DNA of 64,000 bases from Clostridiales bacterium (GTDB taxonomy: Bacteria > Bacillota > Clostridia > Lachnospirales > Lachnospiraceae), in the NCBI GenBank assembly GCA_012839295.1, contig DUNO01000005.1:310001-374000 (forward strand). The letters run 5' to 3'. The notes beneath the pieces were generated by a model. It did not search any database and was not told the DNA's origin. It saw nothing but the letters and a program-made list of their open reading frames with translations. Shown in pieces: positions 7,404 to 15,831 of this stretch; the first letter of the stretch is position 1, and each line of letters opens with the position of its first letter. Made by a program: the position numbers and the translations under genes.

Positions 7404-9179
7404 CTATTCACCACCCTTTCTATATTGGCTTTCATGGATTTCCTGGTAAACCTCACAGGTCTTTAAAAGCTCCTCATGGGTACCGGAGCCTGCCAGACGG
7501 CCGTCCTCCAGTACCAGGATCCGGTCAGCATGGCGGATGCTGGAGGCGCGCTGGCTTACAATGAAAATAGTCATCTGCCCCATAAGGCTTGTCAAGGCTT
7601 TCCGCAATGCCGCATCCGTGGCGAAGTCAAGTGCGCTGGTGCTGTCGTCCAGGATCAGGATATCCGGGTTCTTAATAAGGGCGCGGGCAATGGTGAGGCG
7701 CTGCTTCTGGCCTCCGGAAAGGTTCCTTCCGCCCTGCTCCACCGGATGATTCAGCCCCTGCTGCTTTTCACGGACAAAGCTTTCTGCCTGTGCGGTTGCC
7801 AGAGCCTGCCATAGCGCTTCCTCTGTAGCGTCTTCATTTCCCCATAACAGGTTGGAGCGTATGGTTCCCTGGAAAAGCTGGGCCTTCTGCATCACGACAC
7901 CGATCCTGTTCCTCAGCTCATCCCGTGGATATTCCCGGATAGGCCTTCCGAAGATTTTAACGGTGCCCTCCGTAGCGTCATAGAACCGGGGGATCAGGTT
8001 GACCAGACTGGATTTGCCGCTGCCGGTTCCGCCAATAATGCCGATGACCTGTCCGCGGTCCGCCTGAAAGCTGATATCCGCCAGACTTTTCTCCCCGGCT
8101 TTGGCATAGGTTAGGGATACCTGCTCAAAGCGGACAGCTTCCCCGGAATCCGGGGAAGGGCTGTGAGGCCTTAAGCCAGGGGAATTCCATGGCGGAGCGG
8201 AGCCAGGGGAGGGCTGTGAAGCCTTAAGATCCGGGAATTCCATGGCAGAGCGGAGTTGGAACACGGTCCGTACCCTTCCGGCGCAGGCCGCTGCCTTCGT
8301 CATCTGAATAATCAGGTTGGCCAGCTTAACCAGCTCAATTAGAATCTGCCCCATATAGCTGATGAGCGCGATCACATCGCCCTGCATCAGGGAGCCGGTA
8401 TTCACCTTCACGGCACCGGTGTAAAGGATTGCGAGAATGGCTATATTAATAATGATATAGGTAATCGGGTTCATAAAGCTGGAGATGGCACCAACCCTGC
8501 GCTGAAGCCGGCAAAGCAGCGCATCGACGGCTTCAAACCGGGAGGTCTCATGCTCTTCCCGGCCAAAGGCCCGGATTACCCGGGTGCCCGTCAGGTTCTC
8601 CCTGGTAATTCCAAGGATCCGGTCCAGGCCCTGCTGGACTTTTTTATAAAGCGGCATGGTATATAGCATAATGCCAAATACAGCAACGCAAAGCACCGGA
8701 ACCACCACGACAAAAATAAGGGCAGCATCCCTGTTAATCCTAAAAGCCATAACCAGGCTGCCAAGGATAATGAAGGGGCTGCGGAGGAACAGGCGTAAAA
8801 AGAGGTTGAAACCATTTTGCACCTGGTTGATATCGCTGGTCATGCGGGTAATCAAGGTACTGGTTCCTATGGTGTCCATTTCCGAAAAGCCCAGGGTCTG
8901 GATATGTTTAAATAAGGCGCTGCGCAGACCCGTGGCATATCCAACGGCTGCCTTGGAGGCAAAGTACTGGGCGGTAATGCTGCAGACCAGCCCGACTACG
9001 CCCAGCAGCAGCAAAATAGCGCATTGCCGGAGAATATAGTTGGTATTGCGGTTTACAATGCCAAAGTTAATGATTGACGCCATGATGACCGGCACCAACA
9101 GATCGAAGGAAGCCTCCAGCATCTTGAAAAGCGGTGCAAGGACGCTCTCCTTTAAGTAATCCCGTAAGTATGATAGCAT
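7404..9179 (-). CDS. ABC exporter half-transporter, degenerate-site subunit of a heterodimer
   Basis: A 591-residue half-transporter, first gene of the two-gene operon. Walker A is GGTGSGKSS and the signature canonical LSGGQ, but Walker B reads ILILDDSTSALD: the catalytic Glu is replaced by Asp, the mark of the non-hydrolysing site in heterodimeric exporters. The complementary defect (ISQGQ signature) is in the partner, so both faults meet in the same composite ATP site. The linker between the membrane domain and the ATPase holds an 18-residue Pro/Ser-rich insertion made by a 53-bp DNA tandem duplication read in a second frame. The AAGGAGGGG sequence lies about 14 bases before the ATG, which is rather far. 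Confidence 0.9.
   Translation of the reverse strand: MLSYLRDYLKESVLAPLFKMLEASFDLLVPVIMASIINFGIVNRNTNYILRQCAILLLLGVVGLVCSITAQYFASKAAVGYATGLRSALFKHIQTLGFSEMDTIGTSTLITRMTSDINQVQNGFNLFLRLFLRSPFIILGSLVMAFRINRDAALIFVVVVPVLCVAVFGIMLYTMPLYKKVQQGLDRILGITRENLTGTRVIRAFGREEHETSRFEAVDALLCRLQRRVGAISSFMNPITYIIINIAILAILYTGAVKVNTGSLMQGDVIALISYMGQILIELVKLANLIIQMTKAAACAGRVRTVFQLRSAMEFPDLKASQPSPGSAPPWNSPGLRPHSPSPDSGEAVRFEQVSLTYAKAGEKSLADISFQADRGQVIGIIGGTGSGKSSLVNLIPRFYDATEGTVKIFGRPIREYPRDELRNRIGVVMQKAQLFQGTIRSNLLWGNEDATEEALWQALATAQAESFVREKQQGLNHPVEQGGRNLSGGQKQRLTIARALIKNPDILILDDSTSALDFATDAALRKALTSLMGQMTIFIVSQRASSIRHADRILVLEDGRLAGSGTHEELLKTCEVYQEIHESQYRKGGE
8150..8256. repeat. 53-bp tandem duplication inside the ABC exporter gene
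   Basis: Two imperfect copies of about 50 bp with a period of exactly 53 bases (CCATGG at 8187 and 8240; GGGCTGTGA at 8158 and 8211). Because 53 is not a multiple of three, the two copies are translated in different frames. Confidence 0.8.
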
Positions 9180-9202
9180 GTTCTTTATAAAAGCCCCTCC
9201 TT

Positions 9203-9228
9203 AACCAGGATAGACCAGCGGGCTGGTT
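9203..9228 (-). promoter_or_regulatory. Candidate operator before the ABC exporter operon
   Basis: A perfect palindrome ACCAGC-GG-GCTGGT (9214-9227) nested in a wider inverted repeat (AACCAG at 9203-9208, CTGGTT at 9223-9228), just upstream of the ribosome binding site. MarR or TetR type control would be usual for such exporters, but no regulator gene is adjacent. Confidence 0.45.
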
Positions 9229-9480
9229 TACCTGTCATAAATTAATTATGTATTGATTAGAGTCCCATTTGATGTCCATTTTATACTCTTCCGCAGCCAA
9301 ACAGCTGTCCAATAGGGCACCCTGATAAATACTGGTGCCGGAAAATGATATATGGTAATTAGCCTGTGAATAAACTAAAGAACCATAAAGTAACATCAAT
9401 TATTTTGACCTACCTATTAATAATACCATAAAAATAGCAGGATTGCTCGCTATCATAATAAAAAAATTCCAGACCTTTTA
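9229..9480. other. Divergent intergenic region between exporter operon and perR
   Basis: AT-rich region without a credible ORF. No clear minus-strand promoter could be assigned for the exporter operon. Confidence 0.4.
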
Positions 9481-9481
9481 C

Positions 9482-9510
9482 TTGACTAATAGGGAAAAAA
9501 CATATATAAT
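9482..9510 (+). promoter_or_regulatory. perR promoter
   Basis: TTGACT at 9482-9487, a 17-base spacer and a perfect TATAAT at 9505-9510. Transcription would start near 9517, inside the PerR-like box. Confidence 0.75.
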
Positions 9511-9526
9511 AACAATTACTATTATT
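9508..9526 (+). promoter_or_regulatory. PerR-like box overlapping the perR promoter
   Basis: AATAACAATTACTATTATT overlaps the -10 element and start site. It shares ATTACTATTATT with the perfect palindrome before rubrerythrin, suggesting autoregulation. Confidence 0.5.
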
Positions 9527-9542
9527 CATGGGAGATGTGGCT

Positions 9543-9932
9543 ATGGCGGTTAATAAGTATAGCAGGCAAAGAGAAGCGATAAAGGAATATCTTGCTCACA
9601 CGAAAGAACACCCGACCGCGGATACCGTGTATATGAATATTCGGGCAACCTATCCTAATATTAGTTTGGGCACCGTATACCGGAACCTGAACCTGCTGGC
9701 AGAACAGGGAGAGATCATAAAGCTGAACTGCCAGGACGGAAGCGACCGGTTTGACGGAAACGTTAAACCCCATTATCATTTCCTGTGTAATAACTGTGGC
9801 AGAGTACATGATATTGAGATGGAATCCATCGACCATATCAACAAGATCGCAGGGGCAGGCTTTGACGGTAAAATAGAGGGGCATGTGACTTTCTTTTATG
9901 GGGTATGTCCGGATTGTATGCGTAACGAGTGA
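9543..9932 (+). CDS. perR: Fur family peroxide-responsive regulator, PerR-like
   Basis: A 129-residue metal-dependent repressor. The ATG at 9543 is chosen because GGGAGATG lies about 8 bases upstream; the ATG at 9528 lacks a binding site. It has the Fur winged helix (SLGTVYRNLNLLAEQGEI) and two structural zinc pairs (CNNC and CPDC). The sensing residues known from Bacillus PerR appear conserved in context: His of EHPTAD, Asp of DRFD, the two His of PHYHFLC, and Asp of RVHD. In PerR, Fe-catalysed oxidation of His releases DNA upon peroxide exposure. Placement directly before reverse rubrerythrin, with matching boxes at both, supports PerR over Fur or Zur. Confidence 0.85.
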   Translation: MAVNKYSRQREAIKEYLAHTKEHPTADTVYMNIRATYPNISLGTVYRNLNLLAEQGEIIKLNCQDGSDRFDGNVKPHYHFLCNNCGRVHDIEMESIDHINKIAGAGFDGKIEGHVTFFYGVCPDCMRNE

Positions 9933-9974
9933 TAAAACAATCGGGTGAAACAAAGAACATTTGATAAATAGCAG

Positions 9975-10016
9975 AAAAAAAGGTGAGCCGGCAGAATTGC
10001 CGGCCCACCTTTTTTT
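9975..10016 (+). terminator. Intrinsic terminator after perR
   Basis: A stem of about 18 bp with one mismatch (AAAAAAAGGTG-GCCGGCA with TGCCGGC-CACCTTTTTTT) around a GAAT loop. The A/T tracts make it usable on either strand. Confidence 0.9.
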
Positions 10017-10098
10017 CTGAGGGTAAGGAAAAAGAAGCTTAGGCAGCTGTAATCTGGGCATATGAAAAAAATAAAATGAAACTTTTTTCAATTTGCTA

Positions 10099-10130
10099 TT
10101 GACAATTCTTATCATCTATTATATTATAAT
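10099..10130 (+). promoter_or_regulatory. Rubrerythrin promoter
   Basis: TTGACA at 10099-10104 with TATTAT at 10122-10127 (17-base spacing); a perfect TATAAT also occurs at 10125-10130 (20-base spacing). Confidence 0.65.
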
Positions 10131-10136
10131 AACAAC

Positions 10137-10149
10137 AGTAATCATTACT
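10137..10149 (+). promoter_or_regulatory. PerR-like operator upstream of rubrerythrin
   Basis: AGTAAT-C-ATTACT is a perfect 6-1-6 palindrome just downstream of the -10 element, with the geometry of Per boxes. It is followed by ATTATT as at the perR site. Confidence 0.6.
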
Positions 10150-10192
10150 ATTATTAAAACATGGATAAAGACATTAAAAGGAGATTAACAGC

Positions 10193-10735
10193 ATGAAGAA
10201 ATTTGTTTGCCAGGTATGTGGCTATGTACATGAAGGAGACAGCGCACCGGACCAATGTCCGATCTGCAAAGCAGCAAGTGAGAAATTTACCGAGAAATCA
10301 GGAGAAATGTTCTGGGCTGATGAGCATGTGGTAGGCGTTGCAAAGGGTGTCAGTGAGGATATCATAAAGGACTTAAGAGACAATTTCATGGGTGAATGTA
10401 CCGAGGTGGGTATGTATCTCGCCATGTCAAGAGTAGCATACAGGGAAGGATATCCGGAAGTAGGCTCCTATTACGAGAAGGCAGCTTGGGAAGAAGCAGA
10501 GCATGCAGCAAAGTTTGCTGAGCTCCTTGGTGAGGTCGTAACCGACAGCACAAAGAAGAATCTTCAGATGAGAGTGGACGCAGAGAATGGTGCCTGCATG
10601 GGCAAGAAGGATCTTGCAACCCGTGCAAAGGCAGCGAATCTGGATGCAATCCATGACACAGTACATGAGATGGCAAAGGATGAAGCAAGACATGGCAGGG
10701 CGTTCAAGGGATTACTGGACAGATATTTTGCTTAA
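10193..10735 (+). CDS. Reverse rubrerythrin (N-terminal rubredoxin domain plus diiron domain)
   Basis: A 180-residue peroxide-detoxifying protein that reduces H2O2 to water with electrons from NADH or reduced rubredoxin systems. The rubredoxin-type FeS4 site is N-terminal (C6, C9, C22, C25), the reverse of classic rubrerythrin. It is followed by a ferritin-like four-helix bundle with diiron-site signatures such as [14 protein letters not shown] and KDEARHG. AAAAGGAGATTAACAGC precedes the ATG. Reverse rubrerythrins are strongly PerR-controlled in clostridia and confer oxygen tolerance; the palindromic box and adjacent perR gene agree with this. Confidence 0.93.
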   Translation: MKKFVCQVCGYVHEGDSAPDQCPICKAASEKFTEKSGEMFWADEHVVGVAKGVSEDIIKDLRDNFMGECTEVGMYLAMSRVAYREGYPEVGSYYEKAAWEEAEHAAKFAELLGEVVTDSTKKNLQMRVDAENGACMGKKDLATRAKAANLDAIHDTVHEMAKDEARHGRAFKGLLDRYFA

Positions 10736-10918
10736 TATCGATGGATAAGGTACCGACGATTTTTGACCGTATCTTACATAAATCGAATTAATTTTTAAGA
10801 ATGTAGCTATGGCTACAGCATCAACCTTGGTTTTATTGTAGAATGGACTTATCAACAAGAGATATAAAATCAATGTTGTTATGAAAATGCTTACAAGATA
10901 GTATATATAATCCCTCAT
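10712..10918 (-). CDS. Small putative membrane protein (68 residues), tentative
   Basis: An ORF with one strong hydrophobic N-terminal helix ([18 protein letters not shown]) and a basic, polar C-terminal half. AAGGGGGAAGT sits 7-9 bases before its ATG, unusually good for a chance ORF. It overlaps the last 24 bases of rubrerythrin on the opposite strand. No family was recognised; the shape recalls small hydrophobic type I toxins or holin-like peptides, but this is only an analogy. Confidence 0.35.
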   Translation of the reverse strand: MRDYIYYLVSIFITTLILYLLLISPFYNKTKVDAVAIATFLKINSIYVRYGQKSSVPYPSILSKISVQ

Positions 10919-10958
10919 TATATATACTTCCCCCTTATATATTGTTCCCAGCAAGAAG

Positions 10959-10990
10959 CAGCTCCCACTCCCAAAGGGGGCTGTTTCAAT
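10959..10990 (+). terminator. Probable terminator of rubrerythrin
   Basis: CAGCTCCC pairs with GGGGGCTG (one wobble) over a 9-base loop, followed by a short T-rich tail. It is weaker than the neighbouring terminators. Confidence 0.4.
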
Positions 10991-11066
10991 TCGCAGATTA
11001 AAATTAGAAAGACATGCGTTGAATAGTACTATGGCAAATATATCATTGAGAGAATTTTGGGACTAG

Positions 11067-11108
11067 AAAGGACTGGCTCAGGTGGAAACATCCGAACCAG
11101 TCCTTTTT
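11067..11108 (+). terminator. Terminator that is the likely homing site of the group II intron
   Basis: A perfect 10-bp outer stem (AAAGGACTGG with CCAGTCCTTT) and a nested GGTG-GAAA-CATC hairpin, then a T run. The intron begins a few bases after the T run, matching the insertion preference of group IIC introns. Confidence 0.85.
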
Positions 11109-11512
11109 TATGTGTGCCCGGTGGGCACACGTTCTAACGGGTGAAAGTCCCCAATCCGCCCGGCAGTGGGAAGGATACAGCCGAAGCCAAGGGCGTCCAT
11201 CGCGAGGTGGAGTCTGAAGAAAGGATTAGGCAAAACTCTGGCTTGTTACATCTGAGGCTAACTGCATGGACTAGGTTGCATAACAAACCAAAATCCGATA
11301 ACTGCACGGAAATGTAGTCAGTATTTATGGAATGAGTATAAGAGGGAAAGAGCGTGTGAGTACCCGGGGAGGGCTCATGGACATAGCCAAGGCAATAGAA
11401 CATTTGCGGCTATGGTTGAAACAAGATTTATCATGAGAGGTCAGCAGAGGTCGTAGTACCACAGCGGTTGCAAACGATGTGGGAAGGACTGAACTTTAGG
11501 AGATGTGAGTAA

Positions 11513-12925
11513 ATGAATGGAACCAATGATAGATTTAAGGACAGACAACTTCATATTGAGGACTATCGGCAAATGGTATCTGCGGAACAGAGAGAGTATA
11601 CCGAAGTGTTCGCCTATCAGGGGATTGCTGAAAACAACGACATCATCACAGATTTTTGGACGGACAATCTAATGGAGCTGATTTTACGCAAAGATAACCT
11701 TAACAGGGCATATAAGAAAGTAGAATCAAACAAGGGAGCAGGTGGAATCGATGGCATGCAGGTGGATAATCTTCTGCCCTACCTAAGAGAAAACCAGGAC
11801 GAACTTGTCCAACAGATAAAAGTGGGAAAATATAAACCAAACCCAGTCCGCAGGGTAGAAATACCCAAGGAAGAAAAAGGCAAGGTTAGAAATCTAGGAA
11901 TACCAACAGTTGTAGACCGAGTCGTCCAACAAGCGATCGCACAGGAACTGACACCGATATACGAAGAACAGTTCTCAGACAGCAGTTTCGGTTTTAGACC
12001 AAAAAGAGGTCAGCATGATGCACTGAAAAGATGCAAGAAATACGTTGAAGAGGGATATGTGTATGTGGTGAGTATGGACTTAGAGAAATTCTTTGATACC
12101 GTAAACCATAGTAAGCTAATAGAAGTATTATCACGCACTATAAAAGATGGCAGGGTAATATCTCTGATACATAAATACCTTAACGCAGGAGTAGTCGGAA
12201 ATGGGCTCTTTGGGAAAACAGCAGAAGGTTTTCCGCAAGGGGGGCCACTGAGTCCGCTTTTGGGTAACATAATGCTGAATGAACTGGATAAAGAACTGGA
12301 ACGAAGAGGACACAAATTCGTAAGGTTTGCAGATGATGCAGTCATCTTGTGCAAGAGCAAGAAAAGTGCAGAACGCACCTTGGATAAGATTGTGCCATAC
12401 GTTGAAGGGAAGTTATTCCTAAAAGTAAACCGAGCCAAGACAACAATCGCGCATATCAGCAAGATAAAATACCTTGGGTATGCATTTTACAGGTTAAAAG
12501 GAAAATGCAGATTCCGAGTACACCCAAAGTCAGTAAAGAAAATGAAGGATAAACTTCGAGAGCTGACCAACAAAAACGCAGGATGGGGTAATGAGTACCG
12601 CAGACAGAAACTCGCCGAATACGTGAGAGGGTGGATAAACTACTTTAGCATGGCAGATATGAAGGGATTGATGGGAGAGACTGACGAGTGGCTACGAAGA
12701 AGAATTAGAGCCGTTTATTGGAAACAATGGAAGAAGGTAAAAACGAGGTATCGTATGCTAAAAGCGTTAAAACTACCCGAATGGAAAGTGCATGAAATGG
12801 CAAACTGTCGCAAAGGTTATTGGAGAGCGACGATAATGCTGAATAGTGTACTTACAAATAAAATAATAGCCAGACTAGGATATATCTCCATGTCTGACTA
12901 CTATCTGAAAATTTGTGAAAACTAA
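11513..12925 (+). CDS. ltrA: Group II intron reverse transcriptase/maturase
   Basis: A 470-residue intron-encoded protein that copies intron RNA and promotes its splicing. Reverse transcriptase blocks are clear: VRNLGIPTVVDRVVQQAIAQ, SFGFRPKRGQHDAL, the catalytic loop FADD near residue 272 (usually YADD), GFPQGGPLSPLLGN and IKYLGYAF. The maturase X domain follows (WINYFSMADM, IWKQW-like AVYWKQWKK). The C-terminus ends soon after (SMSDYYLKICEN) with no HNH endonuclease motif, like the class C protein of Eubacterium rectale known as MarathonRT. AGGAGATG lies upstream of the ATG. Confidence 0.95.
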   Translation: MNGTNDRFKDRQLHIEDYRQMVSAEQREYTEVFAYQGIAENNDIITDFWTDNLMELILRKDNLNRAYKKVESNKGAGGIDGMQVDNLLPYLRENQDELVQQIKVGKYKPNPVRRVEIPKEEKGKVRNLGIPTVVDRVVQQAIAQELTPIYEEQFSDSSFGFRPKRGQHDALKRCKKYVEEGYVYVVSMDLEKFFDTVNHSKLIEVLSRTIKDGRVISLIHKYLNAGVVGNGLFGKTAEGFPQGGPLSPLLGNIMLNELDKELERRGHKFVRFADDAVILCKSKKSAERTLDKIVPYVEGKLFLKVNRAKTTIAHISKIKYLGYAFYRLKGKCRFRVHPKSVKKMKDKLRELTNKNAGWGNEYRRQKLAEYVRGWINYFSMADMKGLMGETDEWLRRRIRAVYWKQWKKVKTRYRMLKALKLPEWKVHEMANCRKGYWRATIMLNSVLTNKIIARLGYISMSDYYLKICEN

Positions 12926-12927
12926 GG

Positions 12928-13002
12928 AACCGCCGTATACCGAACGGTACGTACGGAAGGTGTGGGAGGTCGGCTAATCAAATAATGGTTAGCCTCCTAC
13001 CC
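12928..13002 (+). ncRNA. Group II intron domains V and VI
   Basis: Domain V: CCGTATACC pairs with GGTACGTACGG (with wobbles) around a GAAC loop. Domain VI: GGGAGG and GGCTAA pair with TTAGCC and CCTACCC. The intron ends AT, in line with the 3' AY rule. Confidence 0.7.
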
Positions 13003-13035
13003 GATATCTTTTATCAGCTCACTTTATAGCAGGCT

Positions 13036-14091
13036 TTATTTTATACCGGACTTTACCTTATTCCATTCATCATTATAGAACGCTTCCATATCCGCACCAA
13101 GATAGGAGAAGGTAGAGCATCTGTCAAGGACGCTCTGGTCAGGGAAGGCAACGGAGCTATTTTTGATGTCCTCATCCGTAATCATTTCCCTGGCGGTCTT
13201 GTTCGGGGTAGAATAGGTAATGTATTCAAAGTTCTTTAAGGCAATATCCGGCCTGCACATAAAATTAATGAAGGCCTCTGCATTTTCCTTGCTCTTGCAG
13301 TTTTTCGGGATAACCCAGCCGTCAATCCATACATTGGAGCCTTCCTTGGGAACCACATATTCCAGATCGGGATTCTCCCGCTTGGTATAGATGGCTTCCC
13401 CGGAATAAATAACGCCGATAGCGGCCTCTCCTCCGATCATCTTATCGCGGACCTGGTCAACCACATAGGCCTGTACCAGGGGGTATTGTGACTGGAGCAG
13501 CTTAGTGGCCTCCTGGATCTGGTTCCTGTCGGTGGAATTTAAATCATAGCCCAGGTATCTTAAAGCGATGGCATAGGCATCACGGACACTATCCATCATC
13601 AGGATATTCCCCGAATATTTCTCATCAAATAGGGCGCCCCAGCTGTCAATCGGCTCATCTACCATAGTCTTGTTATATAGGATGCCGACAGTTCCCCAGC
13701 AATAGGGCACACTGTACTTGTTTCCCGGGTCAAAGCCCTGGGCACTGTCTAAGTAGGCCTGGTCGATATTGGACAGGTTGGGAATCTTGCTAAAGTCTAT
13801 TTCTGCTAATAGGTCCTCCTGGATCATTTTCTGGATCATATAGTCGGAAGGACAGACTACGTCATACTGTACCGCGTTTTCCTTGATCTTTGGATACATC
13901 TCCTCGTTGACCTGGAATTCATCATAAACCACCTTGATACCTGTTTCGTCTTCAAATAAATCAAGTACCTCGGGGTCGATATATTCTCCCCAGTTGTAGA
14001 CATATACCTTTTGGGAGCTGTCCTTGCTGCCACATCCGGTAAAGAGAAGGCCGCAGAGGGCTAATGCAATTAATAGGGTTAATTTTTTCAT
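13036..14091 (-). CDS. potD: Spermidine/putrescine ABC transporter, substrate-binding lipoprotein
   Basis: Polyamine-binding protein anchored outside the membrane, 351 residues from the ATG at 14091 (MKKLTLLIALALCG). AGGAAAGG lies 8 bases upstream; the longer frame from 14169 would overlap potC and hide the signal peptide. The lipobox is LFTGC. Mature-protein signatures of PotD include VYNWGEYIDPEVLDLFE and PYCWGTVGILYNKT, with conserved acidic and aromatic residues for the diamine. It is the last gene of the regulator-potABCD operon. The group II intron lies 30 bases beyond its stop codon. Confidence 0.95.
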   Translation of the reverse strand: MKKLTLLIALALCGLLFTGCGSKDSSQKVYVYNWGEYIDPEVLDLFEDETGIKVVYDEFQVNEEMYPKIKENAVQYDVVCPSDYMIQKMIQEDLLAEIDFSKIPNLSNIDQAYLDSAQGFDPGNKYSVPYCWGTVGILYNKTMVDEPIDSWGALFDEKYSGNILMMDSVRDAYAIALRYLGYDLNSTDRNQIQEATKLLQSQYPLVQAYVVDQVRDKMIGGEAAIGVIYSGEAIYTKRENPDLEYVVPKEGSNVWIDGWVIPKNCKSKENAEAFINFMCRPDIALKNFEYITYSTPNKTAREMITDEDIKNSSVAFPDQSVLDRCSTFSYLGADMEAFYNDEWNKVKSGIK

Positions 14092-14140
14092 CGTCATATC
14101 CTTTCCTTTGCTATTCATAATGAGTGGGGTGTTTTCTTTG

Positions 14141-14926
14141 CTATTTGCGCAGCGGTATATTTTTTTCACCGCTTTTGCGGTTGGCTATGATTAACAGAAG
14201 CAGTATGGCAGTAAACATAATCGTAGATAAAGCATAGATCTCCGGCTTAATGCCTTTTCTTACCTCCGTATAAATCTTGGTGGACAGGGTATTGATCTCA
14301 GGACCCTTTGTAAAATAGGTAATTACGAAATCATCCAGTGACATGGTAAATGCCAGGAAATACCCGGAGATAATCCCGGGAAAGATATCCGGAAGGATTA
14401 CCTTAAAAAATGCATAGAAGGGTGAAGCGCCTAAATCCTGTGCAGCCTCAAAGGTATTTGGGTTCAGCTGCTTAAGCTTTGGCATGACGCTTAAGAGGAC
14501 GTAGGGGATATTAAAGGTAATGTGGGCCAGCAAAACGCTGGTAAAGCCCAGGGAAAACCGCAAGGCCACAAAAAGCAGCATCAAAGAGATACCCGTTACG
14601 ATGTCCGCATTCAGCATGGGGATATTGGTGATTCCCAGCATAATAACCCGGGGAGTTTTCTTCATGGCGTTGATGGCAAAGGCACCGGCAGTCCCGATAA
14701 TGGTAGCTATCAGGGCAGAGACAAAGGCAAGGATTAAGGTGGTGTACAAGGCTCTCATGATATCATCATTCTGGAATAATTCCGCGTACCATTTTAAGGT
14801 AAAGCCTCCCCATTTTGCCCTGGATTTTGATTTGTTAAAGGATAATATAATCAAAATGATAATGGGGGCATAGAGGAAAAGAAGGATAATCCCTATATAA
14901 AAACGCTTAAAAAAATTCTTTACCAT
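14141..14926 (-). CDS. potC: Spermidine/putrescine ABC transporter permease
   Basis: A 261-residue integral membrane permease with about six helices. The EAA loop that docks to the ATPase is EAAQDLGASPFYAFFKVILP. It begins inside the end of potB (7-base overlap), so translation is probably coupled. The conserved MSLDDFVITYFTKGP segment is typical of PotC. It pairs with PotB to form the channel. Confidence 0.95.
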   Translation of the reverse strand: MVKNFFKRFYIGIILLFLYAPIIILIILSFNKSKSRAKWGGFTLKWYAELFQNDDIMRALYTTLILAFVSALIATIIGTAGAFAINAMKKTPRVIMLGITNIPMLNADIVTGISLMLLFVALRFSLGFTSVLLAHITFNIPYVLLSVMPKLKQLNPNTFEAAQDLGASPFYAFFKVILPDIFPGIISGYFLAFTMSLDDFVITYFTKGPEINTLSTKIYTEVRKGIKPEIYALSTIMFTAILLLLIIANRKSGEKNIPLRK

Positions 14927-15795
14927 ATACTGCTGCCCTCCGCTTCTTTATCGTATTTTGAAAGGATGGCCATACAGAGGAGCACGAAAATCATCAATAC
15001 CAGGGACAGGCCTGAGCCCGTATGCCAGTTGCCGAGGGTGAACTGCTGCTCGATGACATTACCCATCAGCACAATCTTACTTCCGCCAAGGATGGAGGAG
15101 ATTGCAAAGGTAGTCAGGGAGGGCACGAAAACCATGGTAATTCCGCTGATTACTCCCGGGAGGCTTAAGGGAAATATGATCTTAATAAAGGTCTGCAGGG
15201 AATTCGCCCCCAGATCCCTGGCTGCATTGACAACATCCTGGTCAATTTTGATCAGCACGTTGTAAATGGGCAGGATCATAAAGGGCAGGTAGTTGTAGAC
15301 CATGCCTAATATAATGGCAGCAGGAGTATTGATAATATTTAAGGTGGGCAGGTGGAGAAAGGTAAGGAGGGTGTTAAGTATTCCAGTCCTCTCCAGGATG
15401 TTCTGCCATGCTATGGTTCTTAATAAAAAGTTCATCCACATAGGAAGGATGATGATAAAAATAATCAGGCTGTTACTTTTCATCTTAATATTATTCAGTA
15501 TGATGGACAAGGGATAAGCCAAAATAAGGCAGATGACAGTGCTGATAATGGACAGGAGCAGCGCAAGGGCTAAGGCCTTGTAATTGATGGGCTCCGCAAT
15601 CATAGCCAGGTTGGCAAAGGTAAAACGGTTTTCCGAGGTGGTCATACCGTAAAACAGGATCATAATTAAGGGTATGATAATAAATCCCGCCATCCATAGA
15701 ATATAGGGAAAGGAAAATAATTTCATCCGATTGGCATTGGGAAGCATTAATCCGCGTTCCAGAAGGGGATTATGCTTTGGCTTGGTGTCATTCAT
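14920..15795 (-). CDS. potB: Spermidine/putrescine ABC transporter permease
   Basis: A 291-residue membrane permease partner of PotC. The ATG at 15795 is preferred over a GTG at 15804 because AAGGAG ends only about 2 bases before the GTG but about 11 before the ATG. The EAA-like loop reads NAARDLGANSLQTFIKIIFP. Six hydrophobic segments are seen, the first at SFPYILWMAGFIIIPLIM. The order potA-potB-potC-potD is the standard operon order. Confidence 0.94.
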   Translation of the reverse strand: MNDTKPKHNPLLERGLMLPNANRMKLFSFPYILWMAGFIIIPLIMILFYGMTTSENRFTFANLAMIAEPINYKALALALLLSIISTVICLILAYPLSIILNNIKMKSNSLIIFIIILPMWMNFLLRTIAWQNILERTGILNTLLTFLHLPTLNIINTPAAIILGMVYNYLPFMILPIYNVLIKIDQDVVNAARDLGANSLQTFIKIIFPLSLPGVISGITMVFVPSLTTFAISSILGGSKIVLMGNVIEQQFTLGNWHTGSGLSLVLMIFVLLCMAILSKYDKEAEGSSIW

Positions 15796-15831
15796 AGAAC
15801 ACACGACTCCTTATCTGGTGATGTTATGGGG

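Larger units (their letters stand above)
11112..13005 (+). mobile_element. Complete group II intron, class C-like, about 1.9 kb
   Basis: The 5' boundary GTGTG at 11112 fits the GUGYG consensus and begins an 8-bp hairpin (GTGTGCCC-GGT-GGGCACAC). The reverse transcriptase gene lies in the middle. Domain V is seen at about 12928-12962 as a long hairpin with a GAAC tetraloop, and domain VI at about 12963-13002. The 3' end CTACCCGAT closes at about 13005. Insertion right after a terminator hairpin and a maturase without an endonuclease domain both fit group IIC introns. All parts look intact, so it may still be active. It sits downstream of potD without disrupting a gene. Confidence 0.88.

Noticed and set aside
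9522-10115. 197-residue minus-strand ORF opposite perR
   Set aside because: It is an antisense shadow of perR and its terminator, with no binding site.
10802-10817. TGTAGC/GCTACA hairpin after rubrerythrin
   Set aside because: Too short and without a T run to be called a terminator; it lies in the candidate small ORF on the other strand.
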